A DNA stretch of 64,000 nt from Alloscardovia criceti DSM 17774. GTDB taxonomy: Bacteria > Actinomycetota > Actinomycetes > Actinomycetales > Bifidobacteriaceae. This document shows positions 36,755 to 45,506 of the stretch, in pieces. The translations under genes and the position numbers were made by a program. The notes under the pieces are model-generated. The model was given only the letters and a program-made list of their open reading frames with translations, did not search any database and was not told the DNA's origin. Each line of letters starts with the position of its first letter. Position 1 is the first letter of the stretch. The stretch spans positions 248,001 through 312,000 of the forward strand of contig NZ_AQXR01000011.1 in NCBI RefSeq assembly GCF_000376885.1, given 5' to 3'.

Positions 36755-39640
36755 ATGGCACGACCAACATCATCTTCAGTAAGTCCACGGGACGGTAAAA
36801 ACGCACGTTCAGCCTCGGGTTCATCGTCGAGTAGACGCAGTGAATCGTCACCACGTGATCAGGCACGCGAGCAGCGGGAGCCAGAGGCGTGGTGGGCAAA
36901 GGTTTTACTCTTCATTCCACGGCTTTTTGCGCAACTTGTGCGCGATATTTTTGGCACCAACAGTGAGGATAATGATGCCCGTCTCGATGCGTGGTGTTTC
37001 GTTCTTATCATTCTCAGCGTGCTTCTTATCGCATCCGAATGGTTTAGAGTGCAAGGTGCCATCGGACGTTTCCTGCATCTTATAGCGGGCGGGGCTTTTG
37101 GCATTATGAGTGTGGTTTTGCCTATTGTGTTGCTTTTTGTAGCCTTTAGACTTATCCGCAATTCCAATCTCGAATCGGAAAATACGCGAGTGGTATCCGG
37201 TTGGGTACTGCTGGTGTGGACTGTGTGCTCTTTAGCAGATATTTTTGTAGCCTCCGACAAGGGTGGTTTTGACTGGGCTACCATTATCAACGCGGGCGGC
37301 TTGTTTGGTCATGCTCTGGGATCCCCATTGGCATGGGGATTATCAAAGCCATTTGCTGTGGTCATTTTTGTCTTTATCGGGTTATTTGCACTTTTGATGA
37401 TTACTCAAGTGCATATTGCCGAAATTCCACGACTCTTGGGTATGAATACGCACGCAGAAAAAGCGGGCGAGGAGGAAGATTTTCCTCAAGAGTCCACAAT
37501 CGGCGACTCTACCTTAAGCTTTGCTCAAGGTGTGCCCACCCATGATGGCACCGATGAGGAGCATACGGAGCCGCGATTGCCGTGGTGGAAGCGGCTGTTC
37601 CAGCGCAAAAATCAAGAAACAGACACCTCACTGGATGAGTACGAAGGCGATAACGCATTCCAAAATGCGCTGCGCGTGCAGGACGATTCGCCTTCGCATC
37701 GCCAACCTGTGTCCAGCAGTCGAAACGGTGATTTTTCTGGCGAAACGCTCCCTTTGCATTCGAGCTCTCCTCAGTTCAGCGGCCGTGAGCAGGCTGCAGC
37801 CGGCAGAAACAGTGGGGATATCGCACATACGCATGCAGAGGACGAAACGGTAGCCATACCTTCTATGGGTGTCCCAGCGAGCAATGGGGCAGTACCTGCT
37901 GCAGTTGGAGCAGGGCTGAGTGCTGGGGGTGCTGCGGCGGATGCGGTAGAGGTGGCGAATGCAGCAGCACATAACACCGCTTCAGATGACGCGGACGGCG
38001 CCACTGTGGCCTTACATACTTCAGAATCTGACGCAGACCAGACACACAATGCATATCAGAAACCTAGCCTCGATTTGTTGGTAAAAGGTAAGCCACATGC
38101 AGTCAGGACCGAGGCGAATGAACGCGTCATTCAAGCTTTGCGTGCCACCTTCCAAGAATTCGGTGTGGATGCCGATGTCGTAGGCTTCTTGCGTGGTCCA
38201 TCCGTTACCCAGTACGAGGTGGAGCTGGGGCCGGGCGTGAAAGTCGAGAAGGTGACGAATCTTCAGCGCAATATCGCCTACGCCGTGGCTAGCTCGGATG
38301 TACGCATCCTTTCACCAATTCCCGGTAAAAGTGCTATCGGTGTGGAAATTCCAAATGTCGACCGTGAAATCGTCCACTTGGGTGATGTGCTACGCTCCAA
38401 AGAAGCTCTCAACGATACAAATCCTATGACCGTTGGTCTCGGCAAGGATGTGGAGGGCAATTTCGTCATAGCAAATTTGACCACCATGCCGCATCTTCTG
38501 GTGGCAGGTGCTACGGGTTCTGGTAAATCCAGCTTTATCAATTCCATGCTCACCTCTATCGTCATGCGCGCTACGCCTGAGCAAGTGCGCTTAATTATGG
38601 TAGATCCAAAGCGTGTGGAATTAACCGCTTATGCCGGTATTCCGCACTTGCTCACGCCGATTATCACAGACCCGAAGCGTGCGGCGCAGGCCTTGGAGTG
38701 GGTCGTCAAGGAGATGGATGCCCGCTACGATGATCTTCAGTATTTTGGCTTCCGCCATGTCAAAGACTTCAACGAAGCTGTTAAGGCTGGCAAAGTTCAT
38801 GCGCCAGCGGGGTCAAATAGGAAAGTGGCACCGTACCCATACTTGCTAGTCGTCGTCGATGAGATGGCGGATCTGATGATGGTTGCGAAAAACGATGTGG
38901 AAAGTTCCATACAGCGCATTACTCAGCTAGCGCGAGCGGCTGGCATTCACCTCGTTTTGGCTACGCAGCGCCCATCCGTGGATGTCGTCACGGGTCTGAT
39001 TAAGTCCAATGTGCCATCGCGTTTGGCATTTGCCACCTCGTCTGCTACGGATTCGCGCGTTATTTTGGATTCCGTGGGCGCGGAGGCCTTAATCGGTCAA
39101 GGTGATGCGCTCTTCTTGCCTATGGGCAAGCCAAAACCTATCCGTGTACAAGGGGCGTGGGTTTCGGAGTCTGAAATTCGTGCGGCTGTAGACTTTGTAA
39201 AAACCCAAAGAAAGCCACAATATCGCCAAGACATTGAGCAAATGGCAGCCCAGCAGGACACGAAGAAAAATATTGATGAGGAAATCGGTTCGGATATGGA
39301 CGAGCTGCTTCAGGCCGCCGAACTCGTGGTGGGTGCTCAATTTGGCTCTACTTCCATGCTTCAGCGCAAGCTCAGAATAGGCTTTGCAAAAGCTGGCCGA
39401 CTCATGGATTTGCTCGAATCCCGCGGCGTGGTAGGTCCATCTGAAGGTTCTAAGGCACGCGAGGTACTTGTGCAACCAGAGCAGCTGAACGACGTCCTCG
39501 CCTTTATTCGTGGCGATGCGCCGTCCATCAATGGAAACACACAGAGCAGCAACACACAAGGTGGTACTCAAACGGATTCCGCACAATCGTCATATACCAG
39601 TGACTATGATGGTGACGATACACAGCAGTACGAAGGATAG
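36755..39640 (+). CDS. ftsK: DNA translocase FtsK/SpoIIIE
   Basis: 961 residues. A basic Ser/Arg-rich N-terminus is followed by about four membrane segments (residues 80-220), a long low-complexity linker (230-440) and the motor: alpha domain, then Walker [15 protein letters not shown] near 585, Walker [14 protein letters not shown] near 700 and [28 protein letters not shown]. The C-terminal gamma winged helix ([38 protein letters not shown]) reads KOPS-type polar sequences. A further ~45-residue Ser/Thr/Asn-rich tail follows. The protein pumps DNA at the septum and helps resolve dimers. No good Shine-Dalgarno sequence; TAATCT lies ten bases upstream. pgsA follows after 3 bases. Confidence 0.96.
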   Translation: MARPTSSSVSPRDGKNARSASGSSSSRRSESSPRDQAREQREPEAWWAKVLLFIPRLFAQLVRDIFGTNSEDNDARLDAWCFVLIILSVLLIASEWFRVQGAIGRFLHLIAGGAFGIMSVVLPIVLLFVAFRLIRNSNLESENTRVVSGWVLLVWTVCSLADIFVASDKGGFDWATIINAGGLFGHALGSPLAWGLSKPFAVVIFVFIGLFALLMITQVHIAEIPRLLGMNTHAEKAGEEEDFPQESTIGDSTLSFAQGVPTHDGTDEEHTEPRLPWWKRLFQRKNQETDTSLDEYEGDNAFQNALRVQDDSPSHRQPVSSSRNGDFSGETLPLHSSSPQFSGREQAAAGRNSGDIAHTHAEDETVAIPSMGVPASNGAVPAAVGAGLSAGGAAADAVEVANAAAHNTASDDADGATVALHTSESDADQTHNAYQKPSLDLLVKGKPHAVRTEANERVIQALRATFQEFGVDADVVGFLRGPSVTQYEVELGPGVKVEKVTNLQRNIAYAVASSDVRILSPIPGKSAIGVEIPNVDREIVHLGDVLRSKEALNDTNPMTVGLGKDVEGNFVIANLTTMPHLLVAGATGSGKSSFINSMLTSIVMRATPEQVRLIMVDPKRVELTAYAGIPHLLTPIITDPKRAAQALEWVVKEMDARYDDLQYFGFRHVKDFNEAVKAGKVHAPAGSNRKVAPYPYLLVVVDEMADLMMVAKNDVESSIQRITQLARAAGIHLVLATQRPSVDVVTGLIKSNVPSRLAFATSSATDSRVILDSVGAEALIGQGDALFLPMGKPKPIRVQGAWVSESEIRAAVDFVKTQRKPQYRQDIEQMAAQQDTKKNIDEEIGSDMDELLQAAELVVGAQFGSTSMLQRKLRIGFAKAGRLMDLLESRGVVGPSEGSKAREVLVQPEQLNDVLAFIRGDAPSINGNTQSSNTQGGTQTDSAQSSYTSDYDGDDTQQYEG

Positions 39641-39643
39641 GTT

Positions 39644-40297
39644 ATGACTGAAAAGAAGAATTTATTTGAGGGTTGGAATAGCGTTCCCAATATTGTGACG
39701 TATGTGCGCATCGTCCTGATGGTCGCTTTTATCTACTTTGCGATTGCCGCCGGACCCTTTGGCGTGGATAATATTACCAACCGTTGGATTGCCGCCATTC
39801 TTTTCATCATCGCTGCTTCGACGGATAAATTAGACGGTTTCTTGGCACGCAAATACAACCAGGTCACCGAGCTGGGCAAATTGATGGACCCTATTGCCGA
39901 TAAATTACTGATTTGCGGCGCCTTCCTCGTGCTGTCCTTCTACGGCGAGATTTGGTGGTGGTTGACCATCCTCTTCCTCGTGCGTGAAATCGGCATTACG
40001 ATTATGCGATTCTTCGTCATCGACACAGGTGGCCAGGTTATCGCTGCATCGTCGGCTGGAAAGCTGAAAACCTTGACACAATGCATCGGTCTCGGCATGA
40101 TCTTGCTCCCTATGTGGACCGTTATGGGCGGTTTCCAGAGCACCATCTGGGTGAACTACTACTGGATCGGAACCATTATCCTGCTTCTGGCGCTCTTCTT
40201 CTGTCTATACTCCGGCGGAGAGTACCTTATTAATACCTTCTCCGCACGCCCGCAGAAGGAAGCAACAGAAACGGTAGAAACTGTAGAAAATAACTAA
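39644..40297 (+). CDS. pgsA: CDP-diacylglycerol-glycerol-3-phosphate 3-phosphatidyltransferase
   Basis: 217 residues with about five membrane segments. The CDP-alcohol phosphotransferase motif (DG-x2-AR-x8-G-x3-D-x3-D) is complete in the run starting DKLDGFLARKYN and ending LMDPIADKLL. It makes phosphatidylglycerophosphate, the precursor of phosphatidylglycerol and cardiolipin. It starts 3 bases after the ftsK stop. The place between ftsK and cinA is conserved in actinobacteria. Confidence 0.94.
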   Translation: MTEKKNLFEGWNSVPNIVTYVRIVLMVAFIYFAIAAGPFGVDNITNRWIAAILFIIAASTDKLDGFLARKYNQVTELGKLMDPIADKLLICGAFLVLSFYGEIWWWLTILFLVREIGITIMRFFVIDTGGQVIAASSAGKLKTLTQCIGLGMILLPMWTVMGGFQSTIWVNYYWIGTIILLLALFFCLYSGGEYLINTFSARPQKEATETVETVENN

Positions 40298-40446
40298 TTT
40301 ACAGACGCTTCTTTCTGAAATTCTGTGGTTTCCCTGTAGAAATCCTGCATGAGGATCAGTACAATATAAGTGAAAACATTCTGAGAAATTTCTTACACTG
40401 AATTGATATTTACCTAAGCCAATTACAAGAACAGAAAAGAAGTATC

Positions 40447-40989
40447 ATGACGGATGTCAATAACTCAGCTGTACATGCAGATTCCGCGCTGGATATTCAA
40501 GATACCGCGGCCGCGCAACTACTCAATCGGTGCAGACGTCAAGGCGTGCATATCTGCTGTGCGGAATCGCTGACCGGAGGTTTACTAGCGGATGCCTTTG
40601 TACGTATCCCCGGCGCTTCTGATACTTTCTTAGGCTCTGTTAATACGTATGCAGTGGCTGCAAAATCCCGCATTTTGGGCGTAGATCACCAATGGTTAGA
40701 GGATCATGGTCCAGTCAATGTATATACGGCGGAACATATGGCTACCGGTGCTTTGCGTCTCTTTTCATGCGACGGTATCGCCCTGTCCACTACTGGCGTG
40801 GCAGGTCCAGGACCAGATGGAGATATTCCTGCAGGCACGGTGTATGTGGGATGTGCATTATCAACAGGTGAAGTCTTTACTCAGGAATGTCATTTCTCGG
40901 GTAATCGTCCTCAGATACGGCGCGCATCCGTGGTCGCTGCTCTCGAATTAGCGTTGCGACACGCCGTAGATCGGATCCATTCACTATAA
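40447..40989 (+). CDS. CinA C-terminal domain nicotinamide-nucleotide amidohydrolase
   Basis: 180 residues, only the C-terminal (PncC) domain of CinA: CCAESLTGGLLADAFVRIPGAS, GSVNTYAVAAKSRILGV, TTGVAGPGPDGDIPAGTVYVG. The enzyme deamidates NMN to nicotinic acid mononucleotide in pyridine-nucleotide salvage. The mogA-like N-terminal half of long CinA is absent, normal in actinobacteria. The ATG follows AGAAAAGAAG. It lies directly before clgR in the conserved cinA-clgR-recA neighbourhood; the 149-base gap before it likely holds their promoter. Confidence 0.9.
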   Translation: MTDVNNSAVHADSALDIQDTAAAQLLNRCRRQGVHICCAESLTGGLLADAFVRIPGASDTFLGSVNTYAVAAKSRILGVDHQWLEDHGPVNVYTAEHMATGALRLFSCDGIALSTTGVAGPGPDGDIPAGTVYVGCALSTGEVFTQECHFSGNRPQIRRASVVAALELALRHAVDRIHSL

Positions 40990-41079
40990 AAATGTGAGCT
41001 GAATCATATTGAGCATGCTTTGGGAATAAAAAAGGTTGAGTGATGTTGACTCAAGTAACAGGTACGAAAAGAGGCAAGT

Positions 41080-41610
41080 ATGATTTCAACAGCTGTAAAA
41101 ACAACTCAGCAGAACACCCCAACCGTTGAAGAAATGAAGCGCGCAGCAGGTAAACAAGCCATGATGCGCAACTTAACGCCTGCTCAGCTTCGTGCAGTTG
41201 CAATCGCTCAGCAGCAAGTATTGCGTGCACAGCAGGCACGCGTGGCGAAGAATGAACGTGAAGCCGCCAGAAATCGCATGTGGGCAAATTCGGAAATTGA
41301 TGAAACGGCCGTAGAGTCCACGGCTAAGGGATCTCATCGTGAGGCGGCAGAAGTCGAAACCTTCTCCTTACGTAAGGTACAGGGAAGCGTGTTGCGTTCT
41401 TTGCGTACGCGTGACCATAAGACGTTGCGTGAGATTAGCCAGAAGGCTGGCGTGTCGTTGGGATATCTTTCAGAGGTAGAGCGCGGTCAGAAGGAAGCCA
41501 GTTCTGAGCTTTTGGCTTCGATTACAGATGCTTTGGATGTAAAGCTTTCTGAGATGCTCGTGCTCGTGTCTGAGCGTGTGCGTGAATACGAAGAGGCGGG
41601 TTTGCGTTAA
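41080..41610 (+). CDS. clgR: XRE-family transcriptional regulator, ClgR-like
   Basis: 176 residues. The DNA-binding domain is in the C-terminal half: [51 protein letters not shown] (about 107-158), a ClgR signature. In other actinobacteria ClgR activates clp protease and related stress genes. The first ~95 residues are an Ala/Gln/Arg-rich, probably helical extension, longer than in typical ClgR proteins of about 110-140 residues. The ATG follows AAGAGGC. The gene order cinA-clgR-DUF3046-recA supports the call. A terminator follows. Confidence 0.88.
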   Translation: MISTAVKTTQQNTPTVEEMKRAAGKQAMMRNLTPAQLRAVAIAQQQVLRAQQARVAKNEREAARNRMWANSEIDETAVESTAKGSHREAAEVETFSLRKVQGSVLRSLRTRDHKTLREISQKAGVSLGYLSEVERGQKEASSELLASITDALDVKLSEMLVLVSERVREYEEAGLR

Positions 41611-41634
41611 CCCTCAATTTCATTGTGAACGAAT

Positions 41635-41682
41635 AACCTCGTTTCATCTGTCCGTAGAGGATAAGATAAAACGAGGTTTTCT
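41635..41682 (+). terminator. Terminator after clgR
   Basis: A 10-bp stem (41635-41644 with 41669-41678) with a 24-base loop is followed by TTTTCTTA. Confidence 0.8.
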
Positions 41683-41699
41683 TATGTGAGGATAGTGTT

Positions 41700-41933
41700 A
41701 TGCGTGAACGTGAATTTTGGCAACTTTTAGAAGAGGTGTTCGGACGGGTGTATGGGCGCTCCTTAGCGCATGATCAGACGCTGGAAAAATTGGATAATCG
41801 TACCGTAAATGAGGCCATTAAGGATGGGGTAGAGCCGCGCATAGTGTGGAATATTTTGTGCGATCATATGGAAATTCCGGATTCTCAGCGATGGGGTAAG
41901 GATCACAATGCGCCCCCATTGCCAGCTCGATAA
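41700..41933 (+). CDS. DUF3046 family protein
   Basis: 77 residues, soluble and helix-rich, matching the DUF3046 pattern: MREREFWQLLEEVFGRVYGRSLAHDQTL, an internal LDNRTVNEAI-GVEPRIVWNILCDHMEIPDSQRWGKD. The function is unknown, but the family is almost always encoded between clgR and recA in actinobacteria. The ATG has GAGG eight bases upstream. It ends shortly before the recA SOS box. Confidence 0.9.
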   Translation: MREREFWQLLEEVFGRVYGRSLAHDQTLEKLDNRTVNEAIKDGVEPRIVWNILCDHMEIPDSQRWGKDHNAPPLPAR

Positions 41934-41967
41934 ACTACACTGGAGTCATCGAGACTTCAACACATGT

Positions 41968-41998
41968 TCGAACAAATGTTCGATTGATTTGATATAGT
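41968..41998 (+). promoter_or_regulatory. LexA (SOS) box and promoter of recA
   Basis: TCGAAC-AAAT-GTTCGA at 41968-41983 is a perfect match to the Gram-positive/actinobacterial SOS box. TATAGT at 41993-41998 is a good -10, and the box covers the place of the -35, so bound LexA would block RNA polymerase. Confidence 0.93.
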
Positions 41999-42086
41999 TA
42001 TTCACATCTGTAAACAATGTTAATTGAGTTTGAGTACCCGCGCTGCAGTAACTACAGTGAAGGTATCTTCACGTAAAGGAGAAGTT

Positions 42087-43166
42087 ATGGCAACTGCAAA
42101 GAAGGATGGAGCCAGTACCAAAGATAAGCGTCAAGAAGCTCTGGATACCGCATTAGCGCAGGTGGAAAAGAACTTTGGAAAAGGTTCGGCCATGCGCTTG
42201 GGCGATAAGCCTATTGAAAATGTTGAGGTTATTCCTACCGGGTCTTTGGCTCTGGATTTGGCTTTAGGCATTGGCGGCTTACCTCGTGGTCGAATCGTAG
42301 AAATCTACGGACCAGAATCCTCTGGTAAAACAACGATTGCCCTTCAAGCCGTCGCAAGCGCACAGCGTCAGGGTGGCGTAGCCGCATTTATCGATGCGGA
42401 GCATGCTTTGGATCCAGAATACGCGCGCAAACTGGGCGTAGATACCGACTCGTTGATTGTGTCACAACCAGATAACGGCGAGCAGGCATTGGAAATCGCG
42501 GATATGCTGATTCGTTCGGGTGCATTAGACATTATCGTCATTGACTCCGTAGCAGCGCTGGTGCCAAAGGCTGAAATCGAAGGCGAAATGGGAGATAGTC
42601 ACGTAGGTCTTCAAGCACGATTAATGAGCCAAGCTTTGCGCAAAATGACAGGCGCGTTGAATCAGGCAAACACCACCGCCATTTTCATCAATCAGCTGCG
42701 CGAAAAGATTGGTGTATTCTTTGGGAATCCAGAAACGACCACCGGTGGTAAGGCATTGAAGTTCTATGCGTCTGTGCGCATGGATATCCGCAGAATCCAG
42801 ACACTTAAGAACGGCGAAGATGCTGTAGGAAACAGGACCCGTGTCAAGGTCGTGAAAAACAAGATGGCTCCGCCATTTAAGTCCGCAGAATTCGACATTC
42901 TGTACGGTGAAGGTGTGTCTCGCGAAGGCTCTGTTATCGATATGGGTATCCAGGCGGGCGTGGTGAAGAAGTCCGGTTCGTGGTTTACTTATGACGGAGA
43001 TCAGCTTGGGCAGGGTCGTGAAAAGGTTCGCCAATTCCTTATGGATAATCCTGCATTGACCGAGGAAATCGAAAACAAGGTCAAGATGGAGTTCGGCATT
43101 ATTCCAAAGCCAGAAGAAGAAGCTACCCCTGAGGAGGGTGCGTCCCAAGCTCCAGCAGAAGAGTAG
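42087..43166 (+). CDS. recA: Recombinase A
   Basis: 359 residues; forms filaments on single-stranded DNA, drives strand exchange and LexA self-cleavage. Walker A is GPESSGKTT near 70, Walker [23 protein letters not shown], loop L2 region [30 protein letters not shown], and the C-terminal domain has the usual acidic tail ending APAEE. There is no intein. ATG 42087 has AAAGGAGA; an earlier in-frame start at 42024 would lie in the leader. A LexA box controls it and a strong terminator follows before recX. Confidence 0.99.
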   Translation: MATAKKDGASTKDKRQEALDTALAQVEKNFGKGSAMRLGDKPIENVEVIPTGSLALDLALGIGGLPRGRIVEIYGPESSGKTTIALQAVASAQRQGGVAAFIDAEHALDPEYARKLGVDTDSLIVSQPDNGEQALEIADMLIRSGALDIIVIDSVAALVPKAEIEGEMGDSHVGLQARLMSQALRKMTGALNQANTTAIFINQLREKIGVFFGNPETTTGGKALKFYASVRMDIRRIQTLKNGEDAVGNRTRVKVVKNKMAPPFKSAEFDILYGEGVSREGSVIDMGIQAGVVKKSGSWFTYDGDQLGQGREKVRQFLMDNPALTEEIENKVKMEFGIIPKPEEEATPEEGASQAPAEE

Positions 43167-43182
43167 ATTACCACGGTATGCG

Positions 43183-43234
43183 GCTCCCCTATATGTCCAT
43201 TGAGTTCCACATGCCCATATAGGGGAGCTTTTTT
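43183..43234 (+). terminator. Terminator between recA and recX
   Basis: A 13-bp perfect stem (43183-43195 with 43216-43228) and six T. In other bacteria recX is expressed by read-through of such a terminator. Confidence 0.95.
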
Positions 43235-43343
43235 CTTCTGCGTAGTGAACGGTCTGCGTTCCAGTTTTGACTCCAATTTTTTGAATTAAATTTTATCCGC
43301 CCTTTTCATCATTTACATTTCAGAGTCCACTTTCGAGGTCATC

Positions 43344-44039
43344 GTGATTTCTGCTGAAGATTTTCTTCACAACGCAAAGCCTAAGATTCCAGCCCACACA
43401 CAGACCAAAATTCCGGATGTGTCTGAGAGTCAGACTTACGCTCGCACTGTGTCTGCACAGGAGGGGTCTTCAACCCTCATCAAGTCAGGAATTGACGATA
43501 CCTCTAACGTGAGCCTCGTTGAAAATCCAGAGGTATCCCGGGTATTTCGTAGAAGCGAAGCCGAAGATAAATGCCAAGAAGCCGCCTTACGCCTTTTAGA
43601 TGCTGCACCACGACCGTCGGGAGCTCTCCGCGATCGGCTTCTTCTTAAAGATTTCGACGAAAAAACCATTGAAACAGTCATTGCACGTCTGACCTCTTTG
43701 GGTTTAGTTAATGATGCAGCGTATGCAAAACAAGCTGTGCGATATTGCATCTCACGCAAAATGGGTGAGCGGGGCACTTTGCAGGAACTAAGGCGCAAAG
43801 GTGTAGATAATTTCACGGCGAAGGAAGCTGTTTCTCAGGCTGCTCAAGCGGGTGAGTTTGTGCAATCCGCATATGATCTCGTGGAGTCCGTGGCGCGCAA
43901 GACACGGGGGCTCGATAAGCAGGTGCGTCTCAGGCGTTTGTGGTCTGCTGCGGGGCGTAAAGGGCATGCGCTAGATCTTATCAAGCAGGCACAGTACGAG
44001 ATTTTTACTGCTGAATCCGAAGAGGATGAAAATCTGTAA
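43344..44039 (+). CDS. recX: Regulatory protein RecX
   Basis: 231 residues; RecX binds and inhibits RecA filaments. The RecX three-helix repeats start near residue 75 (CQEAALRLLDAAPRPSGALRDRLLLKDFDEKTIETVIARLTSLGLVNDAAYAKQAVRYCISRKMGERGTLQELRRKGV). The first ~70 residues are an unconserved polar extension. The start is GTG 43344 with GAGG upstream. It lies after recA in the standard order. Confidence 0.92.
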   Translation: MISAEDFLHNAKPKIPAHTQTKIPDVSESQTYARTVSAQEGSSTLIKSGIDDTSNVSLVENPEVSRVFRRSEAEDKCQEAALRLLDAAPRPSGALRDRLLLKDFDEKTIETVIARLTSLGLVNDAAYAKQAVRYCISRKMGERGTLQELRRKGVDNFTAKEAVSQAAQAGEFVQSAYDLVESVARKTRGLDKQVRLRRLWSAAGRKGHALDLIKQAQYEIFTAESEEDENL

Positions 44040-44173
44040 GAATACTGAAGAATACTCACTAGATTCTTGGCTCTACAGAGCGTCGGATATTCAATGGCGT
44101 ACACAATAAGCAGATTGCGCAGATAGTACAGTGCTTAAAAAGTTGCAGATAAAATACACGCTGAAAAAGATTT

Positions 44174-44566
44174 GAGAGTGAGACCTTATATACCCCGGGT
44201 TCTGTCCTTCAAAACAGGCGTGAAAACATATGCCTGAATATCAGGGGTGACCATCCATCTCGACTTAATATTGCTATTAAGCTCTAGCAGCCTACCCGAA
44301 TACCTAAGCGAGCAGCTTCACAGTATTCTACTTGACCTTGCTCCCGATGAGGCTTGCCCTGCGGCTTCTGTTACCAGTCGCCCGGTGGTCTCTTACACCG
44401 CCGTTTCACCCTTACCATCACCCATAAAATGGGGAGGCGGTCTATTCTCTGTTGCGCTATCTCTCAGGTCGCCCTGGGCGGACGTTATCCGCCATCGTGC
44501 TCTATGGAGCCCGGAAGTTCCTCAGTTATGTGGTGTATAACCGCGGCCACCCAAAGGTCTCACTCA
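44174..44566 (-). ncRNA. rnpB: RNase P RNA component (class A)
   Basis: On the minus strand the RNA starts with GAGTGAGACCTT, which pairs perfectly with AAGGTCTCACTC at its 3' end (44565-44554 with 44187-44176, helix P1). Near the 5' end is GAGGAACTTCCGGGCTCC, the P4/J3-4 signature; further on, GGTAAGGGTGAAACGGCGG and TAAGAGACCACCGG are the conserved core. A run of five T on the minus strand follows the 3' end. It matures tRNA 5' ends. The transcript is opposite in direction to recX and hpf. Confidence 0.95.
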
Positions 44567-44697
44567 ATTCTATGCTACCACCGACACGACAACAAATCTA
44601 TTGCGAAATGCAATGCATTTTTACATAAATTGAGTTAAGATTAAGGCACGTTAGCAACGAAGTTAACGTCTAGCGGTTCATTTACAAGGAGGTCACC

Positions 44698-45348
44698 ATG
44701 GAAATCGTGGTAACTGGTCGTCATACGCAAATTAAGCAAAAGTTCCGTGACGTTGTTGAAAGTAAAATGAATCGAGTAACTGCTATTGCACCAGATGCAC
44801 AGCGCGTTCAAGTTGTGCTTTCTCATGAGGGAAATCCTCGCCTTGCCGATACAGCAATGCGCGTGGAACTCACCGTTATCGCTGGCCGTACAGTCGTGCG
44901 TGCTGAAGCTTCCAGTAGCGATGATCTGAGTGCTTTGGATTTGGCGCTCGATAAGCTTACTCTCCGTCTGCGTCGTACACGTGATCGTCGCAAGGATCAC
45001 CGTCGCGGATACGAAGCAGTAAAGGCTGTAGATCTGGGAGTAGTAGAGCCAGAAGAAGAAACAGCAGTTGCTGAATACGAGCCACAAACACCAGCTCAAG
45101 CAGTAGCCGGTGACCTCGGACCAGGCGAATCCGTAGAGGTACAGGTGGGTGACACGCCTATTGTGATTCGTCGCAAACTGCATATTGCAGAACCAATGAC
45201 TATCGATGAGGCACTGTACGAGATGGAACTTATCGGACACGACTTCTTCCTATTCGTCAACAGTGAAACACATCGTCCGTCTGTCGTCTATCGTCGACAC
45301 GGTTGGAGCTACGGCGTGTTCGAGATTGATAGTGCCAAGAACTTGTAA
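44698..45348 (+). CDS. hpf: Ribosome hibernation promoting factor, long form
   Basis: 216 residues. The N-terminal domain (1-105, MEIVVTGRHTQIKQKFRDVVESKM) binds the 30S decoding region; an acidic linker rich in Glu/Pro/Ala follows; the C-terminal domain (about 155-216, VIRRKLHIAEPMTIDEALYEMELIGHDFFLFVNSETHRPSVVYRRHGWSYGVFEID) makes the contact between two 30S subunits in 100S ribosomes. The ATG has the near-perfect AAGGAGGT. It is flanked by rnpB upstream and a terminator before secA, as in many actinobacteria. Confidence 0.95.
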   Translation: MEIVVTGRHTQIKQKFRDVVESKMNRVTAIAPDAQRVQVVLSHEGNPRLADTAMRVELTVIAGRTVVRAEASSSDDLSALDLALDKLTLRLRRTRDRRKDHRRGYEAVKAVDLGVVEPEEETAVAEYEPQTPAQAVAGDLGPGESVEVQVGDTPIVIRRKLHIAEPMTIDEALYEMELIGHDFFLFVNSETHRPSVVYRRHGWSYGVFEIDSAKNL

Positions 45349-45369
45349 TGGGTAAAAGAGAATAAGGTT

Positions 45370-45401
45370 GTGGGGATGCTCGAAAAGAGCATCCCCACTT
45401 T
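45370..45401 (+). terminator. Terminator between hpf and secA
   Basis: A 12-bp perfect stem (45370-45381 with 45387-45398), 5-base loop and short T tail. Confidence 0.88.
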
Positions 45402-45506
45402 ACTGTGTATCGCACAACGCTAAACATACAGTATTATCGTTGTGTTGTCGTAATATTGGAACAGTTTGTAACTTACCACTTTTGTGGAAAATGCTAGGAG
45501 AAACAC

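Noticed and set aside
44247-44638. Two + strand open frames at the RNase P RNA locus
   Set aside because: They read the complement of a structured RNA gene; the P1 pairing and P4 signatures on the minus strand explain the sequence.
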